Shown: piece after piece, positions 10,444 through 20,773 of the stretch
Position numbering within the stretch: the first letter of the stretch is position 1
Layout of the letters: the number at the start of each line of letters is the position of its first letter
NCBI GenBank assembly: GCA_913020245.1
Contig: CAJWAD010000005.1
Location: 1-64,000 of the forward strand
Origin: an uncultured Oleiphilus sp.
Lineage (GTDB): Bacteria > Pseudomonadota > Gammaproteobacteria > Pseudomonadales > Oleiphilaceae
DNA length: 64,000 bases
Reading direction: 5' to 3'
The notes under the pieces: model-generated
What the model saw: the letters and a program-made list of their open reading frames with translations, nothing else
Told to the model about the DNA's origin: nothing
Database searches by the model: none
Translations under genes and position numbers: made by a program

Positions 10444-10508
10444 ATCTAATTTTTTATACATTCCGTATGCTCTCTAGAGTAAATACGTAGAAAGATGGAA
10501 GTGTTTTT

Positions 10509-11624
10509 ATGGGTGATTTAAGTCGCTCCGAAATCGATTATATTGCGCTCGCTTGCGACGGTGTGCGTGGTTTGAGGCCGTATTTGCCTGGCAAACCAAG
10601 TGAAGAGCTAGAGCGTGAGTTAGGTATTTCTAATATTGTTAAGCTCGCTAGTAACGAGAACCCACTTGGGCCAAGTGAACACGCACTGCAAGCAATTGCG
10701 CAAGCGAGTAAAGAATTAACGCGTTACCCGGATGGAAATGGCTTTTCTCTGAAATCGGCGCTGCATAAGCGCTTTGGTATTGACCCGGAATTAATTACGC
10801 TTGGCAATGGTTCTAATGACTTGTTAGACCTGATTACGCGTGCTTACGCAGACGCTGGAAAAGAAGTTATCTTCTCCCAATATGCCTTTGCCGTGTACGC
10901 GCTTTCAACGAGAGCGGTGGGGGCAACCGCCGTGGTAACGCCCGCGAAAAACTGGGGGCATGACCTGGATGCGATGTTGGCCGCGATTACCGACCGCACC
11001 CGTTTAATTTTTATTGCTAATCCAAATAATCCGACCGGTACGGCCCTAGATGAAGCGGCATTACGATTATTCTTAGAGCGCGTGCCCGCGCATATCATTG
11101 TTGTATTAGATGAAGCCTACTCTGAATACAGTTTGGATGATGCATTTCCAGATGGTCTCAAATTGATGGCCGATTATAGTAACTTGGTTGTGACGCGTAC
11201 GTTTTCTAAAGCTTGGGGCTTAGGCGCGTTGCGTGTCGGCTATGCGGTAGCGAATGCTGAGATTACTGATGTGCTCAACCGTGTGCGTCACCCATTTAAT
11301 GTAAATAGTCTGGCGTTGGCGGCCGCGACTGCGGTGTTAGATGACCATGAATACCTAGAGAAAGGGCGAGAAATTAATGCGCTCGGTCTGGTGCAGTTAG
11401 CTGAGGGGTTTGACCGCTTAGGCTTAGATTACATTCCTTCGGTGGGTAATTTTATTTGTGTGGATTCGAAGCAGGACGCTGCTGATTTATACCAGCGACT
11501 GCTGCACGAAGGTGTGATTGTAAGGCCGGTGGGTAATTACGGAATGCCCCAACATTTGCGTGTTTCGGTGGGTTTGCCAGAAGAGAATCAGCGCTTTTTA
11601 GATGCGTTAGAAAAGGTTCTTTAA
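10509..11624 (+). CDS. hisC: histidinol-phosphate / aromatic aminotransferase
   Basis: PLP-dependent class I/II aminotransferase of the HisC family, 371 residues. The N-terminal KLASNENPLGPS motif, the NPNNPTGT loop and the PLP-lysine motif TFSKAWGLGALRVGYA are all visible. It lies between pheA and tyrA-aroA rather than in a his operon, so it may mainly transaminate phenylpyruvate, hydroxyphenylpyruvate or prephenate (HisC2-type role), while still able to serve histidine synthesis. The preceding 65-base gap is the largest break in this operon and may hold a weak promoter. The stop codon overlaps the start of the next gene by one base. Confidence 0.9.
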   Translation: MGDLSRSEIDYIALACDGVRGLRPYLPGKPSEELERELGISNIVKLASNENPLGPSEHALQAIAQASKELTRYPDGNGFSLKSALHKRFGIDPELITLGNGSNDLLDLITRAYADAGKEVIFSQYAFAVYALSTRAVGATAVVTPAKNWGHDLDAMLAAITDRTRLIFIANPNNPTGTALDEAALRLFLERVPAHIIVVLDEAYSEYSLDDAFPDGLKLMADYSNLVVTRTFSKAWGLGALRVGYAVANAEITDVLNRVRHPFNVNSLALAAATAVLDDHEYLEKGREINALGLVQLAEGFDRLGLDYIPSVGNFICVDSKQDAADLYQRLLHEGVIVRPVGNYGMPQHLRVSVGLPEENQRFLDALEKVL

Positions 11625-13840
11625 TGCGACAGCGCATTGATAAATTAGCGGTGATTGGGTTGGGCTTAATTGGTGGCTCGCTGACCTTAGCACTAAGAAA
11701 TGACGACTTTGTCGGCGAATCTGTCGGTTACACGCTAGATTATAATAATGCCAAACTCGGTGTTGAATTAGGTGTGGTTGACCGGGCGGTTGAAACCATA
11801 GAAGAGGCGGTTTGTGACGCCGATGTGATCTTGCTTGCTGTGCCAGTAAAAGCGTTCGAAGAAGTGTTGGCGCAAATTAAACCGCATATGAAAACCTGTG
11901 CGGTGCTTACGGACGCAGGCAGTGCGAAAGGTGTTTTTGTAGACGCGGTGCGCAAGGTTTTTGGCGATGTCCCGCCAAATATTGTGCCGGGGCACCCGAT
12001 TGCAGGCTCCGAGAAAAGTGGTGTAACGGCTGCGAAAGCTGATTTGTACGTTAACCACAAAGTCATTCTTACGCCGCTTGCGCACACCGATACTGAGGCG
12101 CTGAGCCTTGTGCGAACGATGTGGCGACGTTGCGGAGCAAACGTTCTGGAGATGTCGGTCCAGCATCATGATGATGTGTTAGCGGCGACCAGTCACTTGC
12201 CACATTTGCTTGCATTTTCGTTGGTCGATACCCTGGCTGGCGATCAAGATAATGAAGATATCTTTCGTTATGCTGCCGGTGGTTTTCGAGACTTCACACG
12301 GATCGCCGCCAGTGACCCAGTAATGTGGCATGATATATTTGTCGCCAATAAACACGCGACCTTGCGTGTATTAGACCGATTTACAGAAGGCTTGGCGAGC
12401 TTGCGTGATGCAGTTGAGTCTCAAGACAGTCAGGCTATGCTTGGGGTATTCACGCGTGCTCGCGGTGCCCGTGAACATTTTACCAAAGTGCTATCAGGAC
12501 AATCATACGTAAAGACTATGAATACAGATAACGTTGTTTTTAAAGCTCAGCCGGGTGGCGAAGTATGCGGCAGCATTCGTGTCGCGGGTGATAAATCTAT
12601 TTCTCATCGCTCAATTATGTTGGGTGCGTTGGCTGAGGGCGTGACCGAGGTTGAAGGTTTTCTCGAGGGAGAGGACAGCTTAGCGACGTTACAAGCTTTT
12701 CGGGATATGGGCGTTGTGATTGAGGGACCAACGCAAGGTCGTGTGCGAATTCATGGAGTAGGTTTAAATGGTTTACAGCCGCCACCGGGGCCTATTTACT
12801 TAGGTAATTCAGGGACTGGAATGCGTTTGTTTTCTGGTCTGTTGGCGGGCCAAGCATTTGATACCGAGCTAATTGGCGATGACTCTTTGTCTAAACGACC
12901 AATGGAGCGTGTGGCTGCGCCGCTTCGCTCAATGGGCGCTGTCATTGACTCTTCTGAGGGCGGCAGACCACCCCTTAAAATTAAAGGTGGGCAACCGCTT
13001 AAAGGTATCCATTACGACATGCCGATGGCGAGTGCGCAGGTCAAATCTTGTTTGTTGTTGGCCGGCATGTACGCCGAAGGTGAAACGCGTGTCACAGAGC
13101 CTGCGCCAACGCGCGACCATACGGAACGCATGCTCAATGGATTTGGGTACAAGGTTTTGCGTGATGGCGCGACCGCGTCATTGCAAGGTAATGGCCAGAT
13201 GATAGGCGGCAAAATTGACGTGCCTTCTGATATTTCCTCCGCTGCATTTTTTATGGTTGCCGCGTCGATCACGCCCCGCGCAGACTTGACGCTTGAACAC
13301 GTCGGTTTAAACCCAACGCGCATCGGCGTGATTAATATTCTTCGTGAAATGGGCGCAGACATTTCCATCACAAATGAGAAAAAGGTCGGTGGTGAGCCGG
13401 TAGGTGATATTCGCGTGCGCCATGCCTCACTCAAAGGCATTCATATTCCTGAAGACCAAGTGCCGCTCGCCATTGATGAGTTTCCAGTGTTATTTATTGC
13501 GGCTGTATGTGCCGAAGGTGAGACGGTTTTGTCAGGCGCCGAAGAGCTGCGCGTAAAAGAGAGTGACCGTATACAAGTGATGGCTGATGGGCTGGCGCAG
13601 CTGGGTGTGCGTACCGACGTGAAGCCCGATGGTATCGTAATTCGTCAATCAAGCATGTCGGGTGGTACGGTGTATAGTCATGGTGATCATCGCATCGCAA
13701 TGGCTTTTTCGGTCGCGGCTTTGCGTGCTCAAGGGGACATTATCATTAACGATTGTGCAAATGTGGCGACGTCTTTCCCTAACTTTGTTGAGCTTGCCTC
13801 GCGTGTGGGTATGAAGGTTTCCGTTGGGGGTGGCGCGTAA
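11624..13840 (+). CDS. tyrA-aroA: fused prephenate dehydrogenase / EPSP synthase (TyrA-AroA)
   Basis: A 738-residue two-enzyme fusion. Residues 1 to about 290 are a TyrA dehydrogenase: the NAD(P)-binding motif is VIGLGLIGGSL (about 9-19), with GHPIAGSEKSG and HHDDVLAATSHLPH further on; it makes hydroxyphenylpyruvate or arogenate-derived tyrosine precursors. From about Met299 to the end is 5-enolpyruvylshikimate-3-phosphate synthase, which makes the chorismate precursor. Its motifs AGDKSISHRS, LGNSGTGMRL, QVKSCLLLAG, TRDHTERML, EELRVKESDR and GDHRIAM resemble class II enzymes more than the E. coli class I type. No internal stop or frameshift is seen, and tight one-base junctions on both sides argue for a true fusion, as known in other gammaproteobacteria. 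Confidence 0.95.
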   Translation: MRQRIDKLAVIGLGLIGGSLTLALRNDDFVGESVGYTLDYNNAKLGVELGVVDRAVETIEEAVCDADVILLAVPVKAFEEVLAQIKPHMKTCAVLTDAGSAKGVFVDAVRKVFGDVPPNIVPGHPIAGSEKSGVTAAKADLYVNHKVILTPLAHTDTEALSLVRTMWRRCGANVLEMSVQHHDDVLAATSHLPHLLAFSLVDTLAGDQDNEDIFRYAAGGFRDFTRIAASDPVMWHDIFVANKHATLRVLDRFTEGLASLRDAVESQDSQAMLGVFTRARGAREHFTKVLSGQSYVKTMNTDNVVFKAQPGGEVCGSIRVAGDKSISHRSIMLGALAEGVTEVEGFLEGEDSLATLQAFRDMGVVIEGPTQGRVRIHGVGLNGLQPPPGPIYLGNSGTGMRLFSGLLAGQAFDTELIGDDSLSKRPMERVAAPLRSMGAVIDSSEGGRPPLKIKGGQPLKGIHYDMPMASAQVKSCLLLAGMYAEGETRVTEPAPTRDHTERMLNGFGYKVLRDGATASLQGNGQMIGGKIDVPSDISSAAFFMVAASITPRADLTLEHVGLNPTRIGVINILREMGADISITNEKKVGGEPVGDIRVRHASLKGIHIPEDQVPLAIDEFPVLFIAAVCAEGETVLSGAEELRVKESDRIQVMADGLAQLGVRTDVKPDGIVIRQSSMSGGTVYSHGDHRIAMAFSVAALRAQGDIIINDCANVATSFPNFVELASRVGMKVSVGGGA

Positions 13841-14509
13841 ATGACGGTGCCTGTTTTATGCATTGATGGACCGAGTGGCTCCGGCAAAGGCACAATTACG
13901 CAGCTTGTTGCACAGAAGCTAGGCTGGACTATTTTAGATAGTGGTGCCTTATATCGTTTAACTGCCTTGTCTGCTGAGCGGCAAGGTATCGCATGTAATG
14001 ACGCGCTATCGTTAGCTTCATTGGCAGCGACCCTGGACATTGAGTTTGTGGCATCGGCCTATGGTGAGCCGGTAAAGGTGCTGCTGGAAAGCGAGGATGT
14101 TACGCAAGCGATACGTCTCGAAACAACGGGCAATAATGCTTCAAAAGTTGCGGTATTGCCGGAGGTAAGAGCAGCTTTATTGCAAAGGCAGCGAGATTTT
14201 CGTCAGGCGCCAGGCTTAGTAGCTGATGGTCGTGATATGGGAACCGTTGTTTTTCCTGATGCGCCATTTAAGGTGTTTTTGACGGCATCGGCACAGGCTC
14301 GAGCTGAGCGACGCTTTCAACAGTTGAAGGCACAGGGCGAAGATGTTAGAATCGCGCACCTTTTGAAGGAGATCGAAGAGCGAGATGCTCGTGATATGGG
14401 CCGCAAAGCCGCGCCATTAAAGGCCGCAGACGATGCAGTGACGATTGACACGACCGCACATTCGATTGAGAAAGTGCTCGAAAACGTATTGGCGATTGTC
14501 AGCCGATAA
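13841..14509 (+). CDS. cmk: cytidylate kinase
   Basis: Phosphorylates CMP and dCMP with ATP; cytoplasmic. The P-loop GPSGSGKGTI starts at about residue 9, followed by DSGALYR for nucleotide monophosphate binding and DGRDMGTVVFP. The 222-residue length is typical. The ATG follows the aroA stop with no gap, so translation is probably coupled. The order cmk-rpsA downstream is widely conserved in proteobacteria. Confidence 0.96.
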   Translation: MTVPVLCIDGPSGSGKGTITQLVAQKLGWTILDSGALYRLTALSAERQGIACNDALSLASLAATLDIEFVASAYGEPVKVLLESEDVTQAIRLETTGNNASKVAVLPEVRAALLQRQRDFRQAPGLVADGRDMGTVVFPDAPFKVFLTASAQARAERRFQQLKAQGEDVRIAHLLKEIEERDARDMGRKAAPLKAADDAVTIDTTAHSIEKVLENVLAIVSR

Positions 14510-14640
14510 CATTTTTTCTCCTCCAAAACGAATTAATGAAACTTAGTTGATGCATAGGCTCGCCAGTGGCGCATCGGCTAGGTATTTTTGAACAGACCGT
14601 ATTGGCTGGTGATACGGAGAACCAAACCACAGGAAACATA

Positions 14641-16317
14641 ATGAGCGAGAGCTTTGCTGACTTATTTGAAGAAAGCCTAAAAGAAATAGATATGACCCCA
14701 GGGTCGATCGTTAAAGGTGTCGTTGTAGACATCGACAGTGACTGGGTTACTGTTAATGCGGGCTTGAAATCAGAGGGTGTTATACCTCTTTCACAATTTT
14801 TATCTGATACCGGTGATTTAGAGCTGGCGATCGGCGATACAGTAGATGTGGCGCTAGACGCGGTAGAAAACGGTTTTGGTGAGACACAATTGTCTCGTGA
14901 AAAGGCGAAGCGCGCCGAAGCTTGGATTGAGCTTGAGAAAGCCTTCGAAGCGGAAGAAATTGTTAAAGGAATTATAAACGGGAAAGTGAAAGGCGGCTTT
15001 ACAGTTGACCTAAAAACTATTCGTGCATTCCTGCCTGGTTCATTGGTTGATGTTCGTCCTGTTCGCGATACTTTGCATCTCGAAGGCAAAGAGCTTGAGT
15101 TCAAGGTTATCAAGCTAGACCAAAAGCGTAATAACGTGGTTGTTTCTCGCCGCGCGGTACTTGAAGCAGAAAACTCAGCAGAGCGTGATGAGCTGTTAGA
15201 GAACATGGCTGAAGGTATGGAAGTTAAGGGTATCGTCAAGAACCTTACAGATTACGGTGCATTCGTAGACTTAGGCGGTGTCGACGGCCTGCTACATATC
15301 ACTGATATGGCATGGAAACGTATTAAACACCCAAGTGAAATTGTAAATGTTGGCGACGAGATAAACGTAAAAGTGTTGAAGTTCGATCGTGAGCGTAATC
15401 GCGTATCACTTGGCCTCAAACAATTGGGTGAAGATCCATGGGTATCAATTAAACAGCGCTACCCAGAAAATACGCGTGTAATGGCGCGTGTCACCAACTT
15501 GACTGATTACGGTTGCTTCGCTGAAATTGAGGAAGGCGTAGAAGGACTTGTTCACGTTTCTGAAATGGATTGGACCAACAAGAACATACACCCATCTAAA
15601 GTGGTGCAGCTTGGTGATGAAGTAGAAGTGATGGTGCTCGATATTGATGAAGAGCGTCGTCGTATCTCCTTGGGTATTAAGCAATGTCATGCGAACCCAT
15701 GGGAAGAGTTCTCAAGCAACTTCAATAAAGAAGATAAAATCTCAGGTAAGATCAAGTCGATCACTGACTTCGGTATCTTTATTGGTCTTGATGGCGGCAT
15801 AGATGGTCTCGTGCACTTGTCTGACATTTCTTGGCATGAAGTCGGCGAAGAAGCGGTTCGTAAGTACAAGAAGGGTGATGAGATCGATACGGTTATTCTG
15901 TCTGTCGATCCAGAACGTGAGCGTATTTCACTCGGTATTAAGCAGCTAGAGCGTGATCCGTTTGCTGAATATGTCCAAGTGAACGATAAAGGCACAGTAA
16001 TCACGGGTACGGTCAAGTCAGTTGATGCGAAAGCGGCGATTGTTGAACTAGCAGAAGATGTTGAAGCCGTTCTTAAAGCCTCAGAAATGAGTCAGGATCG
16101 AGTGGAAGACCTCACTACGCAGCTCAAAGAAGGTGATCAAGTGGAAGCTAAGATCATCAACCTTGATCGAAAAAATCGCGTGATCAACTTGTCTGTTAAG
16201 TCGAAAGATATTGACGAAGAGAAGCAAGCGATGAAAGAAGTTCGTGAGAAGCAAGTTGAGTCCTCGGGCCCAACAACGATCGGTGATTTGATCAAAGAGC
16301 AGATGCAGAATCAGTAA
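14641..16317 (+). CDS. rpsA: 30S ribosomal protein S1
   Basis: mRNA-binding ribosomal protein required for initiation on many transcripts. It has six S1 (OB-fold) repeats; the later ones recur with motifs such as [20 protein letters not shown] and [10 protein letters not shown]. From the ATG at 14641 it is 558 residues, close to the E. coli length of 557. An in-frame GTG at 14566 would add 25 residues with no family support, whereas AGGA (14631-14634) is well placed for 14641. The 131-base leader after cmk probably carries its own promoter or an autoregulatory site, as known in E. coli, but I cannot identify that element here. Confidence 0.97.
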   Translation: MSESFADLFEESLKEIDMTPGSIVKGVVVDIDSDWVTVNAGLKSEGVIPLSQFLSDTGDLELAIGDTVDVALDAVENGFGETQLSREKAKRAEAWIELEKAFEAEEIVKGIINGKVKGGFTVDLKTIRAFLPGSLVDVRPVRDTLHLEGKELEFKVIKLDQKRNNVVVSRRAVLEAENSAERDELLENMAEGMEVKGIVKNLTDYGAFVDLGGVDGLLHITDMAWKRIKHPSEIVNVGDEINVKVLKFDRERNRVSLGLKQLGEDPWVSIKQRYPENTRVMARVTNLTDYGCFAEIEEGVEGLVHVSEMDWTNKNIHPSKVVQLGDEVEVMVLDIDEERRRISLGIKQCHANPWEEFSSNFNKEDKISGKIKSITDFGIFIGLDGGIDGLVHLSDISWHEVGEEAVRKYKKGDEIDTVILSVDPERERISLGIKQLERDPFAEYVQVNDKGTVITGTVKSVDAKAAIVELAEDVEAVLKASEMSQDRVEDLTTQLKEGDQVEAKIINLDRKNRVINLSVKSKDIDEEKQAMKEVREKQVESSGPTTIGDLIKEQMQNQ

Positions 16318-16334
16318 CTGCTTGTTAAATAATC

Positions 16335-16365
16335 AAAAAAACAGGCCTCTGGCCTGTTTTTTTTT
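16335..16365 (+). terminator. rpsA rho-independent terminator
   Basis: A-run, stem ACAGGCC/GGCCTGT with a TCT loop, then nine T. It lies about 20 bases after the rpsA stop and just before ihfB, so ihfB probably has its own promoter downstream. Confidence 0.93.
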
Positions 16366-16421
16366 GTCTTTTTTTTTTCCTTGTCTACACTTCTATTGAA
16401 CGGATTTTTTAGGGAAAATCA

Positions 16422-16718
16422 ATGACTAAGTCTGAGTTGGTAGAAATTATCGCCTCAAAACAGACCCAACTTTCAGTGAAAGATGTTGAACTCGCGGTAA
16501 AAACTATTATCGATTTAATGTCTTCGACCCTGGCATCGGGCCAACGCATCGAGATTCGAGGGTTTGGGAGCTTCTGTTTGCACTATCGTGCGCCACGTGT
16601 TGGGCGTAACCCCAAAACAGGTGACTCGGTAACGTTGGATGCGAAGCATGTCCCACATTTTAAACCCGGTAAAGAGTTACGTGATTTGGTGAATGACAGT
16701 TTAAAAGAAGGTTATTAA
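16422..16718 (+). CDS. ihfB: integration host factor subunit beta
   Basis: Nucleoid protein that forms the IHF heterodimer with IhfA and bends DNA sharply at specific sites. The 98 residues show the HU/IHF fold with [10 protein letters not shown] and the beta-arm sequence [10 protein letters not shown], whose Pro intercalates [11 protein letters not shown] is the usual beta-subunit N-terminus. AGGGAAAATCA precedes the ATG. It follows rpsA and precedes lapA, the standard gammaproteobacterial order. Confidence 0.96.
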   Translation: MTKSELVEIIASKQTQLSVKDVELAVKTIIDLMSSTLASGQRIEIRGFGSFCLHYRAPRVGRNPKTGDSVTLDAKHVPHFKPGKELRDLVNDSLKEGY

Positions 16719-16827
16719 TACGATGCGGCGATGCTTGGTTTGCATTGCTTTAATAAGCCCTTGATAGCTACTTCCCCCCTCATGCTAATATACTGCTTTA
16801 GAAAATCTAGATTTTGGGACTTTTTTA

Positions 16828-17118
16828 ATGTCTAAGGTCCGTTTGCTTGTTGAAACGCTTATTCTTCTGGTCATAGTATGCTTGACGATAGCATTTATAA
16901 TGACTAATCGCTCTGATATTGAGCTTGATCTTTTGTTCGCCGCGTATCAGGTTGATTTGGGTATTGCGTTAGTTGTGGCGTTTGTTATCGGCTCGTTAAT
17001 TGGGTTTCTATTTCGTTTGCCTCAAATGTTCAAGCGTTCTTCGCGACTAAAAAAACCCGCGATATCAAAAGCCTCCTCTTCAAAAAACGCGCAAAAATCG
17101 CTCAATGCTCCTTCTTAA
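16828..17118 (+). CDS. lapA: LapA-family inner-membrane protein
   Basis: Small inner-membrane protein of the lipopolysaccharide assembly protein A family (DUF1049), working with LapB in control of LPS synthesis through LpxC turnover. Two hydrophobic segments are visible (about residues 6-26 and 43-64), followed by a basic, Lys/Ser-rich cytoplasmic tail. The 96-residue length is typical. It is separated from the lapB start by six bases, so the pair is an operon. Confidence 0.88.
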   Translation: MSKVRLLVETLILLVIVCLTIAFIMTNRSDIELDLLFAAYQVDLGIALVVAFVIGSLIGFLFRLPQMFKRSSRLKKPAISKASSSKNAQKSLNAPS

Positions 17119-17124
17119 GGGTTC

Positions 17125-18288
17125 GTGAGTGTGGATGGTTTACTGCATCTATCTGCTCTATTGTTGGCTATCGCAATTGGTTGGCTGTTGGGGCGAAATC
17201 CGCTGGCGTTCAAAAAAATTCAGAGTGCTGAGCGGCCTTTAAATAAACACCCCCTGCAATTATTGTTTGATTCGTATAATGATGAAGCGCTCGATGAATT
17301 TATTCATTCTTTAGAGGTGAAACCCGAGACGCTCAACTTGCATTTGTCTATTGGTAAGCACTTTCGACAAGAAGGTGAAGTTGATAAGGCGATTTTGGTG
17401 CATCAGAACTTGCTTGCTCATCCACAGCTTAGCACAAAGAATTCAGCGCCGATTATCTATGAGCTTGCCAAAGACTACAAAGCGGCTGGTTTGTTTGATC
17501 GTGCGGAATCACTGTTACAGCAATTGCTGAACTCGAGGGCCTTCTCGCTGAAGGCTAAGCGCTTGCTGCTTGAGTTGCTGGAGCATGAGAAGGAATGGGA
17601 GCAAGCGATTGAGATTGCAAAGACCATTGATGTTAAGCAATTTGAAACAATAAATTTACGGGTTGCACACTACTATTGTGAAATTGCGGAAGCTGACATT
17701 CGAGAGGGTGGTATTACCGATGCTCGTCGTCATCTGAAAAGAGCAATGTCGGCGAGTAAATTATGCACGCGCGCATATTTAACTCAGGCGCGATTAGAGA
17801 TGCAGTATGGACGCTTCAATTATGCGATAAAAATTCTCAAGCGCATGATTGACAAAGTGCCTGACGATACGGCGATTGCTTTGCCAGTTTTGTTGGAATG
17901 CTCTGAGGCGAGTGACACCCTCGTTGCTTATCAAAAATATCTAATGGAGCGGTACGATCAGACAGGTGACGGGTCAGTTTTGCTATTTTTAGTGGAGGCC
18001 TTGGTCTGTTTAGGTGAGGATTCACGCGCTATTGGGTTGTTAGAGCGTGCGGAGGACGAATCACCGAGTCTAAGTGTACTTGAGCTCTTGATTCAGAAGG
18101 TCGGGGCAAGCGACAATAGCTACCAAGAACGAATCTTGCCTCTTCTGCTAAAAGCGCTTCGCAAAGCAAAGCAGGGTCGCTCAAATTACGTTTGTGGTTC
18201 TTGCGGATTCAGTGGTAAACAATTGCATTGGCGGTGTCCTAGCTGTAAGAGTTGGCAAACGATTAAACCTCAATTAGATCATCCCTAG
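17125..18288 (+). CDS. lapB: LPS assembly protein LapB (YciM)
   Basis: Membrane-anchored tetratricopeptide protein that adjusts LPS synthesis by promoting FtsH degradation of LpxC in E. coli. One N-terminal transmembrane segment (LLALAIAIGW-like, about residues 6-20) is followed by multiple TPR helices. A C-terminal rubredoxin-like metal knuckle holds two CxxC pairs (CGSC and CPSC). The 387-residue length is close to E. coli LapB. The start is GTG at 17125 with AAGG just upstream; a second in-frame GTG lies at 17131. Confidence 0.93.
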   Translation: MSVDGLLHLSALLLAIAIGWLLGRNPLAFKKIQSAERPLNKHPLQLLFDSYNDEALDEFIHSLEVKPETLNLHLSIGKHFRQEGEVDKAILVHQNLLAHPQLSTKNSAPIIYELAKDYKAAGLFDRAESLLQQLLNSRAFSLKAKRLLLELLEHEKEWEQAIEIAKTIDVKQFETINLRVAHYYCEIAEADIREGGITDARRHLKRAMSASKLCTRAYLTQARLEMQYGRFNYAIKILKRMIDKVPDDTAIALPVLLECSEASDTLVAYQKYLMERYDQTGDGSVLLFLVEALVCLGEDSRAIGLLERAEDESPSLSVLELLIQKVGASDNSYQERILPLLLKALRKAKQGRSNYVCGSCGFSGKQLHWRCPSCKSWQTIKPQLDHP

Positions 18289-18301
18289 GTATTTCAAAGA
18301 C

Positions 18302-19009
18302 ATGCATGTAGCAAACAACGCTTCCTCTCCTATTTTAGTTGCCTTAGATTACCCCGATATGGCGCAAGCCATGGCAATGGCGGAACGTTTAGATCCCTCA
18401 ATTTGTCGGGTGAAGGTGGGTAAAGAGCTCTTTACACGTTGTGGGCCAGCCATTATAGAGGCCCTGCAGAAAAAAGATTTTCAAGTGTTTTTAGATCTGA
18501 AATTTCACGATATCCCAAATACGACGGCAAACGCGGTGGCAGTGGCCGCGGAGCTGGGTGTCTGGATGGTGAATGTGCATGCGTCCGGTGGACGACGCAT
18601 GTTAGAGGCATGTGTTGATAGGCTCTCAACTTACTCGCAGCGACCCCTATTGATTGGTGTCACCGTTCTAACCAGCATGCAGCGTGAAGACTTACAAGGC
18701 ATTGGTTTAGATGCCAGCCCCATCGCGCATGTTGAACGTTTGGCCGCGTTAAGTAAACAAGCTGGCTTGGATGGTGTGGTCTGTTCTTCCCACGAAGTGA
18801 GCTCACTTAAATTGGCGCTAGGCGAACAATTTAAGCTGGTCACGCCGGGTATTCGCCCTTTAGATGCTGCCTTAGGTGATCAAAAGCGAGTGATGACGCC
18901 CGCTCAAGCATTAGCCGCGGGGTCTGATTATTTAGTGATTGGAAGACCCATTACGCAGGCTCACGATCCTGATAAAGCTTTGCGTAATATCTTGGCTGAA
19001 CTCAGTTAA
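18302..19009 (+). CDS. pyrF: orotidine 5'-phosphate decarboxylase
   Basis: Last step of UMP synthesis, decarboxylating OMP. The signature [11 protein letters not shown] contains the catalytic Lys/Asp pair, and VTPGIRP and YLVIGRPIT form the phosphate-binding end of the TIM barrel. The 235-residue length is typical. It lies 13 bases after lapB, the conserved lapA-lapB-pyrF order. Confidence 0.96.
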   Translation: MHVANNASSPILVALDYPDMAQAMAMAERLDPSICRVKVGKELFTRCGPAIIEALQKKDFQVFLDLKFHDIPNTTANAVAVAAELGVWMVNVHASGGRRMLEACVDRLSTYSQRPLLIGVTVLTSMQREDLQGIGLDASPIAHVERLAALSKQAGLDGVVCSSHEVSSLKLALGEQFKLVTPGIRPLDAALGDQKRVMTPAQALAAGSDYLVIGRPITQAHDPDKALRNILAELS

Positions 19010-19037
19010 AAACGTATAAACATTAATCGTTAACCGT

Positions 19038-19550
19038 GTGCCAGAACAGTTTATGGACAGCTTGATTACGTATTATCTCGAAATGCAGACACCGCAAGCA
19101 TTCTCCGAGCAGGCCCATTTTGACTTAAAAGAAATAGAAACGCCGCAATTTCAGTTTAACCGTTTTTTATATCAGCTGGTCGGCAGTGCATGGCAATGGA
19201 CTGATAAATTAAGTTGGAATAGTGAACAATGGCAAGCACTTGTTAACAATCCGTATCACCGCACCTGGGTCGCCTATCAGCAGGGTGCAATCGTTGGGTA
19301 TTATGAGTTGCAGCGAGTTCACGATGATGTTGAGCTCTTGTATTTCGGTTTAAGCCCTCAATTTATTGGTAAGCGTCTCGGCAAGGTATTACTTGAGGCT
19401 GCCATAAGGTCAGCGTGGCAATGGCAGGGCGCGAAGCGCGTTTGGGTGCATACCTGCAATTTAGATCATCCCGCTGCGTTGGCTAATTATCAAGCGAGAG
19501 GGTTTACCCTTTATGATCAAACCGAAGAGAGATTGCCCGCGCCGCTCTGA
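19038..19550 (+). CDS. GNAT-family N-acetyltransferase
   Basis: Predicted acetyl-CoA-dependent acetyltransferase of 170 residues. The acetyl-CoA-binding stretch LSPQFIGKRLGKVLLE (Q/R-x-x-G-x-G/A type) and the C-terminal NYQARGFTLY are characteristic of the fold. The substrate cannot be predicted. The start is a GTG at 19038; an ATG at 19053, five codons later, is an alternative. It lies 28 bases after pyrF and may be the last gene of that operon. Confidence 0.82.
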   Translation: MPEQFMDSLITYYLEMQTPQAFSEQAHFDLKEIETPQFQFNRFLYQLVGSAWQWTDKLSWNSEQWQALVNNPYHRTWVAYQQGAIVGYYELQRVHDDVELLYFGLSPQFIGKRLGKVLLEAAIRSAWQWQGAKRVWVHTCNLDHPAALANYQARGFTLYDQTEERLPAPL

Positions 19551-19571
19551 ACGAATACTCGTTTGTTAAGT

Positions 19572-19600
19572 AGATTAGCACTCTATTGTTTCGCTATAAT
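19572..19600 (+). promoter_or_regulatory. possible ttcA promoter
   Basis: Contains a perfect TATAAT -10 hexamer at 19595-19600 about 90 bases before the ttcA start. The -35 region at the correct spacing is a poor match to consensus, so only the -10 is a strong signal. Confidence 0.5.
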
Positions 19601-19689
19601 GCCGACGCTTTTTTGAGCAAAATGCTTAGTGGCCTGTGAATCATTGTAATGCGTGCAGGGTTAAGCCGAACCGAAGCTGAGTAGCGAAT

Positions 19690-20589
19690 ATGCAATCATT
19701 AATTGGATCTGAAAAATACGAGTTTAATAAACTTCAAAAACGTCTGAGATCAGGCGCTGGAAAAGCTATTGCCGACTATAAAATGATTGAAGCGGGTGAT
19801 CGCATTATGGTGTGTTTATCCGGCGGTAAAGATAGCTATACGATGCTTAGTATTTTAATTGGTTTGCAGAAAAGTGCGCCGGTTGACTTCGAACTGGTTG
19901 CGGTAAACTTAGATCAAAAACAACCGGGATTTCCAGCGCATATCTTGCCTGAATATTTAGAGTCTCTTGGTATTGAATATTACATCGTTGATCGTGATAC
20001 CTACTCAATTGTGAAATCGAAGATTCCTGAGGGTAAGACAACTTGTGGGCTTTGTTCGCGCTTACGACGGGGCACCCTTTACTCCTTTGCAGAAGATATT
20101 CAAGCGACCAAAATTGCCCTGGGCCATCATAAAGACGATATTGTTGAAACCTTATTTTTAAATATGTTTCACGGATCAAAGCTCTCGGCGATGCCACCCA
20201 AGCTCTTATCGGACGATCAACGTAACGTTGTGATTCGACCACTCGCGTATTGTCGAGAAAAAGATATCTCACGCTATTCTGAGGTGATGGAGTACCCGAT
20301 TATTCCCTGCAATTTGTGTGGTTCTCAGGCAAACCTTCAGCGTCAAGCAATTAAAGGAATGTTGTTGAGTTGGGAGCGTGAGCATCCCTCTCGCGTGGAG
20401 GCAATTTTTAGTGCCTTACAAAATATTGCGCCTTCACAACTGGCAGACACCGAACTATTTGATTTTGAAAGTTTACAGGTTGACCGCTCAGGAGAACGAA
20501 AAGCCTATGAGTTTGCATTAGGGCATAACGTCTCTTCATCTCGCCCGAAAACTGATGATAGTTTGGCGCAAATTTTAGAAATCCATTAA
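19690..20589 (+). CDS. ttcA: tRNA 2-thiocytidine biosynthesis protein TtcA
   Basis: Thiolates cytidine 32 of certain tRNAs, an ATP-dependent reaction needing an iron-sulfur cluster. The PP-loop SGGKDS (about residues 45-50) binds ATP. The two Cys pairs CGLC and CNLC provide cluster and sulfur ligands. The 299-residue length is typical. In many gammaproteobacteria ttcA lies close to fnr and the cbb3 oxidase genes; here it also neighbours that cluster, but an AraC-type regulator rather than fnr lies between them. Confidence 0.94.
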   Translation: MQSLIGSEKYEFNKLQKRLRSGAGKAIADYKMIEAGDRIMVCLSGGKDSYTMLSILIGLQKSAPVDFELVAVNLDQKQPGFPAHILPEYLESLGIEYYIVDRDTYSIVKSKIPEGKTTCGLCSRLRRGTLYSFAEDIQATKIALGHHKDDIVETLFLNMFHGSKLSAMPPKLLSDDQRNVVIRPLAYCREKDISRYSEVMEYPIIPCNLCGSQANLQRQAIKGMLLSWEREHPSRVEAIFSALQNIAPSQLADTELFDFESLQVDRSGERKAYEFALGHNVSSSRPKTDDSLAQILEIH

Positions 20590-20591
20590 AC

Positions 20592-20618
20592 ACCTAGTGT
20601 TAATTAATTAGGTTTTTT
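20592..20618 (+). terminator. possible ttcA terminator
   Basis: Short stem ACCTA/TAGGT around an AT-rich loop, followed immediately by a six-T run, directly after the ttcA stop. The stem is weak. Confidence 0.45.
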
Positions 20619-20705
20619 CGGGTCTCGCGTTGATTGGTTCATGTGAGACTGTTGTTACCTATTTTTAATGATGAATGCCTTACGTCTGATCCATAATTTA
20701 AGCTT

Positions 20706-20724
20706 TAAAATGATAATCATTCAT
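20706..20724 (+). promoter_or_regulatory. Fur-box-like operator
   Basis: The 19-base segment matches 14 of 19 positions of the classical Fur consensus by hand count, including the uninterrupted core AATGATAATCATT. It lies about 50 bases before the GTG of the AraC-type regulator, a position suited to repression of that gene by iron-loaded Fur. Confidence 0.6.
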
Positions 20725-20773
20725 AAACAATGACTCATTACTTTAAGTACCCGATTTAATCATCAACACGGAT

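Noticed and set aside
14566-14640. Longer rpsA start at GTG 14566
   Set aside because: It would add 25 residues not seen in S1, while AGGA is well placed for the ATG at 14641.
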